From SKVR01 sp046291875 (GTDB lineage: Bacteria > Bacteroidota > Bacteroidia > Bacteroidales > UBA7960), in assembly GCA_046291875.1 (NCBI GenBank), contig JBKBSF010000015.1, positions 42,473 through 106,472 of the forward strand: a DNA stretch of 64,000 nucleotides. The letters run 5' to 3'. This document shows, one piece after another, positions 60,535 to 64,000 of this stretch. The notes under the pieces were generated by a model. The model saw only the letters and a program-made list of their open reading frames with translations. It did no database searches and was not told where the DNA came from. How positions within the stretch are numbered: position 1 is the stretch's first letter; each line of letters opens with the position of its first letter. Position numbers and translations under genes: made by a program.

Positions 60535-63261
60535 ATGAATAAGACCATCACCCTCAGAATCGACAATAAAGAAATACAAGCCCCCCAAGGCGCAAACCTT
60601 CTCCAGGTGGCCAAGGACAACGGCATTGCCATTCCTCACCTGTGCTACCACAAAAAACTGACCCCCACCGGTGCATGCCGGCTGTGCGTGGTAAAGATCA
60701 AAGGGATGAACGGCATGGTAGCCTCATGCACCGTGAAAGCTGAAGAAGGAATGGAGGTGACCGCCTTCGACCCCGAGCTGGAAGAAGCACGTACCTACCT
60801 GCTCGATTACCTGTTGTCGGAACACAACGAACATTACGACGGACACTATTACGACGAATTTCGTGAGCTGAAAATACGCTACGGCCTTGATAACCCTGCC
60901 AACCGCAGGTTTCCCTCCATCTGGAAAGAGCTCAACTACCCCATCGACGATACTTCACCTGTGCTGAAATACGATGCCTCCAAATGCATTAAGTGCTTCC
61001 GCTGTATCAAGGCCTGCGATGAGGTGCAGGGGAAGAACGTGCTGAACTTTGCCCAGCGCGGCATCACATCCTACATTATCGGCGGCTATGATCACTGGAA
61101 AGAATCGGAGTGCGATGGCTGCGGAGAGTGCATCCAGCTGTGCCCCACCGGTGCCATCACCGAAAAGCCCCATGCGCAGGAGATCGATGTGGAGAAGGAT
61201 ATGAAGAAAGTGCAAACCACCTGCCCTTACTGCGGGGTAGGATGTCAGCTGGAACTTTGGGTGCAAAATGGAAAAATTGTCCGCGCCAACGGAGTAGATG
61301 AAGTAAGCCCCAATTACGGGCGCCTCTGCGTAAAAGGACGTTTTGGGTATGAATACAATCAACATCGCGAACGCCTCACCACACCCCTCATCAAAAAAGA
61401 CGGAAAATTTGTGGAGGCCACCTGGGATGAAGCCCTGGAGCTTGTAGCCCGCAAATTCAAAGAGATAAAAGAAAAGTACGGGCCCAAAGCCCTTGCGGGA
61501 TACTCCTCGGCCAAAACCACCAACGAAGACAATTACATCTTCAGCAAGCTGGTGCGCATCGCCTTTGGCAGCAACAATGTGGACTATTGCACCCGCCTGT
61601 GCCACGCCTCTACCGTTACTGCTATGCTACGTGCCCTGGGCGATGGCGCCGGGAGCAACTCCATCGAGGATTATGAAAACTCCGATTGCATGCTCTTTAC
61701 GGGCAACAATGTGATAGAAACCCACCCTGTTACAGCCACTTTTGTGAAGGCCGGCAAGCGCAAGGGCGGTAAGATCATTATCATCGATCCCAAATGGACC
61801 CCCCTGGTGAGGTATTCCGACATCTGGCTGCAGCCCCGCCTGGGCACCGATGTGGCACTGCTCAATGGCATGATACGCACCATAGTAAAGGAAGGCCTTA
61901 TTGATCAGGATTTCATAGAGAAGCGCGTGGATGGGGGCATGGAGTCCTACAAGGCATTGGCTGAGCTGGTTGAAAAATATACCCCGGAATATGTGGAAGA
62001 GGCAACAGGTGTTTCGGGTGAGCTGATGCAGGAAGCCGCACGCATATACGCAAAGGCCAAAAGGCCGCTTATTGCTACCGGTATGGGCTTCAGCCAGCAA
62101 GTTACAGGCACACACAACGTGTTTAGCCTGATCAATATGTGCCTGATAACTGGTCATATTGGAAGAGTAGGCGCCGGACTTAATCCTCCCCGCGGACAAA
62201 ACAATGTGCAGGGTGCTTCCGATGTGGGGGCATCACCCTTTACTTATCCGGGTTATATCTCTGTAACCGATGATAAAAACCGAAGACGTGTGGCAGAGAT
62301 TTGGGGAGTGCCCTTCGAAAGCCTCGATGGAGAAAAGGGCCTCAGTACTGTGGAAATCATGCAGGCGGCTTACGACGGACGAGTCAAAGGCCTTTATATC
62401 ATGGGCGAAAACCCCATGGTTACCGATCCCAACATCAACCACACCCTAAAGGCCATGCAGAAGATGGAGTTTGTAGTAGTGCAGGATATCTTCCATACCG
62501 AAACCACTCCCTATGCCGATGTAATCTTACCGGCTGCAGCATTTGCTGAAAAAAATGGAACCGTGGTGAACAGCGACCGTCGCGTGGCCCGTATGCGCCC
62601 GGCAGTGCATATGCCAGGGCAGGCCCGCCAGGACTGGAGTATTGTTATGGAAGTGGCTGAACGCATGGGTAGTCCCCTGGGCAACTACAACGATGAAGAA
62701 GACATCTGGAATGAGCTGCGCCAGGCCGCACCCATCTTTGGAGGTATTACCTACAAACGCCTCGAACATCAGGGCGTTCAGTGGCCTTGTCCCACAGAAG
62801 ATCATCCCGGTACAGCCACCCTCTTTGAAGAGAAGTTCAATACCCCCAATGGATTGGGAGTGCTGAACCCGGTACACTATGTTGAACAGAATGAAAAGGT
62901 AAGTGCAGATTATCCTTTCCTGCTCAACAGCGGCAGGATACTCTACCAGTACCACTCTTCCACCATGTCGCGCCGCAACAAATCTCTGAATGACTTTGCC
63001 AACGAAGCCTATGTGCTGGTGCATCCCGACGATGCCAAAAAGTACGGTTTTAAAAATGGCGATTGGGTGAAGGTATCATCCAAACGTGGTGAACTGGAAA
63101 CCAAAGTAGAAGTAAGCGATCATGTGCTCCCGGGCGAATTGTTTATGCCCTTCCACTATGCCGAAGCCGCCGTAAACAAACTTACCCGCGACGAGCTGGA
63201 TCCCCACTCGAAGATTGCACCCTTTAAGCTATCTGCGGTGAGGGTGGAGAAAAAGATGTAG
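60535..63261 (+). CDS. fdhA: Formate dehydrogenase catalytic (alpha) subunit, molybdopterin, cysteine type
   Basis: 908 residues from MNKTITLRID. The [2Fe-2S] domain ligands are C37, C48, C51 and C65. The expected His-Cys3 cluster is not there: HNEHYDGHYYDEF (97-109) has no cysteine. Two 4Fe-4S sites follow (CIKCFRCIKAC; CDGCGECIQLC), then the molybdopterin-domain cluster (CPYCGVGC). The active site reads CTRLCHASTV with Cys356-His357 encoded by TGC, so it is a cysteine enzyme and not selenocysteine. It converts formate to CO2 (or the reverse) with the NuoE- and NuoF-like subunits linking it to NAD. No fdhD or molybdopterin genes are nearby. Confidence 0.93.
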   Translation: MNKTITLRIDNKEIQAPQGANLLQVAKDNGIAIPHLCYHKKLTPTGACRLCVVKIKGMNGMVASCTVKAEEGMEVTAFDPELEEARTYLLDYLLSEHNEHYDGHYYDEFRELKIRYGLDNPANRRFPSIWKELNYPIDDTSPVLKYDASKCIKCFRCIKACDEVQGKNVLNFAQRGITSYIIGGYDHWKESECDGCGECIQLCPTGAITEKPHAQEIDVEKDMKKVQTTCPYCGVGCQLELWVQNGKIVRANGVDEVSPNYGRLCVKGRFGYEYNQHRERLTTPLIKKDGKFVEATWDEALELVARKFKEIKEKYGPKALAGYSSAKTTNEDNYIFSKLVRIAFGSNNVDYCTRLCHASTVTAMLRALGDGAGSNSIEDYENSDCMLFTGNNVIETHPVTATFVKAGKRKGGKIIIIDPKWTPLVRYSDIWLQPRLGTDVALLNGMIRTIVKEGLIDQDFIEKRVDGGMESYKALAELVEKYTPEYVEEATGVSGELMQEAARIYAKAKRPLIATGMGFSQQVTGTHNVFSLINMCLITGHIGRVGAGLNPPRGQNNVQGASDVGASPFTYPGYISVTDDKNRRRVAEIWGVPFESLDGEKGLSTVEIMQAAYDGRVKGLYIMGENPMVTDPNINHTLKAMQKMEFVVVQDIFHTETTPYADVILPAAAFAEKNGTVVNSDRRVARMRPAVHMPGQARQDWSIVMEVAERMGSPLGNYNDEEDIWNELRQAAPIFGGITYKRLEHQGVQWPCPTEDHPGTATLFEEKFNTPNGLGVLNPVHYVEQNEKVSADYPFLLNSGRILYQYHSSTMSRRNKSLNDFANEAYVLVHPDDAKKYGFKNGDWVKVSSKRGELETKVEVSDHVLPGELFMPFHYAEAAVNKLTRDELDPHSKIAPFKLSAVRVEKKM

Positions 63262-63346
63262 CGGTTTATTATCCTTTATGCCATTTGTTTTTGCTAATTC
63301 TTTTTATCATAATGGGTTTAATGACTTTCATTAGAAAATAACTTAG
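63262..63346. other. Spacer downstream of the formate dehydrogenase operon
   Basis: 85 AT-rich bases with no clear terminator hairpin. From here to the right edge the sequence becomes markedly more AT-rich than the operons to the left, consistent with acquired or decaying DNA. Confidence 0.4.
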
Positions 63347-63707
63347 TTAATTCATTAGTATAAAAAGATAGCCAATCCAAAAAGTACCGAAAACCAATCC
63401 ATATACCACTAAAAAATAAGAACCTTCATAAAATGAGGCAACCATTGCTTCTAAAAAGGGGTAAAGCAGTCCCGCACTGCCGGATACAATTAACAATTCT
63501 AAAGCCATAGAATTATGATCAATAGATTTAAGTTTGCCCCATCTGTCATTTATCTGTATTGGAGTTGAATTATATTCCTTTTCGAGAGTTCTAAAAAAAA
63601 TAGTTTTTCAGGCTCTTGTAATAGAGAATCAAAAGGATTGAATTATAAATTGCAAGAAAAACTATAATGAATATAACCCTTTGATAGGAAAAACCCAATA
63701 GTTCCAT
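63347..63707 (-). pseudogene. Small membrane protein gene with a frameshift in a homopolymer
   Basis: Starting at MELLGFSYQR (63707) the frame encodes a transmembrane helix (VIFIIVFLAIYNSILLILYY) and stops at 63591 right after a run of eight T on this strand (63593-63600). Reading on in the next frame, from RTLEKEYNS, gives an uninterrupted further 81 residues with two more hydrophobic helices, to TAA at 63347-63349. Removing one T would join both parts into a single 119-residue protein of three helices. It could be a pseudogene, a phase-variable gene, or a sequencing error. No family is recognised. Confidence 0.55.
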
Positions 63708-63722
63708 AGTTTTACAATTGTT

Positions 63723-63770
63723 TGAATGAAACTTGCATGAGCACTTGCAGCTCACGAAAAACAATGAAAC
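63723..63770 (+). repeat. Dispersed repeat, copy 2
   Basis: The second copy of the 48-base element at 42900-42947. Its AACTTGCATGA (63730-63740) pairs exactly with TCATGCAAGTT at 63794-63804, so the element extends as an inverted-repeat structure of about 75 bases here. It lies between the frameshifted gene and the insertion sequence. Confidence 0.7.
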
Positions 63771-63868
63771 GAAGCTCGGCGAAGCCAAAATGTTCATGCA
63801 AGTTCCACCGCAAAGGCGGGGCAGGCATACGACCAATGAGATAACTAAATTATTTTCTGATGAATTAA

Positions 63869-64000
63869 GACACTATCCCACTAAGTGTGTAAGTCACATA
63901 TGGGCTTGTTAAATAGTTAAACGATTTTCGAAGATAATCATAAATTGATTTATAATTATTCCCCAGTCTCTGACAGGCATTGTCCATTTTTTGGTGGCCT
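63869..64000 (-). mobile_element. End of an IS256-family insertion sequence
   Basis: The stretch beginning GACACTATCCCACTAAGTG (63869 on) resembles a terminal inverted repeat of an IS256-family element. It lies just outside the stop of a transposase fragment oriented leftward. The rest of the element is beyond the window. The exact edge and target duplication cannot be fixed from one end. Confidence 0.65.
63909..64000 (-). CDS. IS256-family transposase, C-terminal fragment
   Basis: The minus strand encodes, from the window edge to TAA at 63909-63911, the last 29 residues of a transposase: KKWTMPVRDWGIIINQFMII followed by FENRLTI. This is the characteristic C-terminus of IS256/Mutator-type transposases. 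The catalytic DDE residues lie outside the window. The frame is intact as far as visible. Confidence 0.85.
   Translation of the reverse strand, partial: ATKKWTMPVRDWGIIINQFMIIFENRLTI

Noticed and set aside
61600..61602. Possible selenocysteine at the formate dehydrogenase active site.
   Set aside because: The codon is TGC (Cys), not TGA.
1..64000. tRNA and rRNA genes.
   Set aside because: I looked through the intergenic regions for cloverleaf-like sequences and saw none.

Overview
The window is about 64 kb of a chromosome from a member of the Bacteroidota, probably an anaerobic or facultative Bacteroidales/Marinilabiliales-like lineage. The evidence is a TonB-dependent receptor with an N-terminal carboxypeptidase-regulatory-like domain, type IX secretion (T9SS) sorting domains, a GldH lipoprotein in the holB-ricT-gldH-PBP1A cluster, recurrent Bacteroidota promoters (TAnnTTTG with an upstream TTTG/TTG), and an absence of clear Shine-Dalgarno sequences. 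I see no tRNA, rRNA, CRISPR array or prophage. One insertion sequence enters at the right edge.

Layout. 1-5.7 kb: the end of an SDR oxidoreductase, then a leftward unit of TonB receptor, PHP-like lipoprotein and metallophosphatase-like lipoprotein (candidate phosphoester capture). 5.9-10.2 kb: a coiled-coil membrane protein, an alpha/beta hydrolase, MeaB GTPase, an outer-membrane barrel and an acyltransferase. 10.4-13.3 kb: cysC-cysD-cysN sulfate activation. 13.5-18.6 kb: PBP1A, gldH, ricT and holB, all leftward. 19-24.1 kb: an MltF-like lytic transglycosylase, polA and sodB. 24.3-31.4 kb: a small lipoprotein with a MacB/FtsX-type permease, two small ORFs, a MATE exporter and a T9SS-exported adhesin-like protein.

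31.5-46.2 kb is a surface-protein region. A leftward three-gene operon with a near-consensus promoter encodes an outer-membrane barrel, a 2065-residue secreted giant with a TANFOR-like N-terminus, and an FN3-like protein. A rightward set encodes a beta-helix protein, an 880-residue collagen-like/tail-fibre-like protein with a C-terminal S74 chaperone domain, and a small T9SS protein.

46.3-58.5 kb: a lipoprotein hydrolase; a 1703-residue fusion of an SLC12-type cation-chloride transporter with a long helical region and a C-terminal P-loop NTPase, followed by an MscS-like protein; a long MORN-2 repeat protein; and an AddA-like helicase-nuclease. The SLC12-NTPase fusion is the best candidate here for an undescribed system. 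58.7-63.3 kb: NuoE-like, NuoF-like and a cysteine-type formate dehydrogenase catalytic subunit, together a soluble NAD-linked formate dehydrogenase. 63.3-64 kb: a frameshifted membrane ORF, a dispersed repeat, and the end of an IS256-family element.

Family assignments come from motifs and architecture read by eye. No database search was run, so calls for repetitive or beta-barrel proteins are less certain than those for enzymes.
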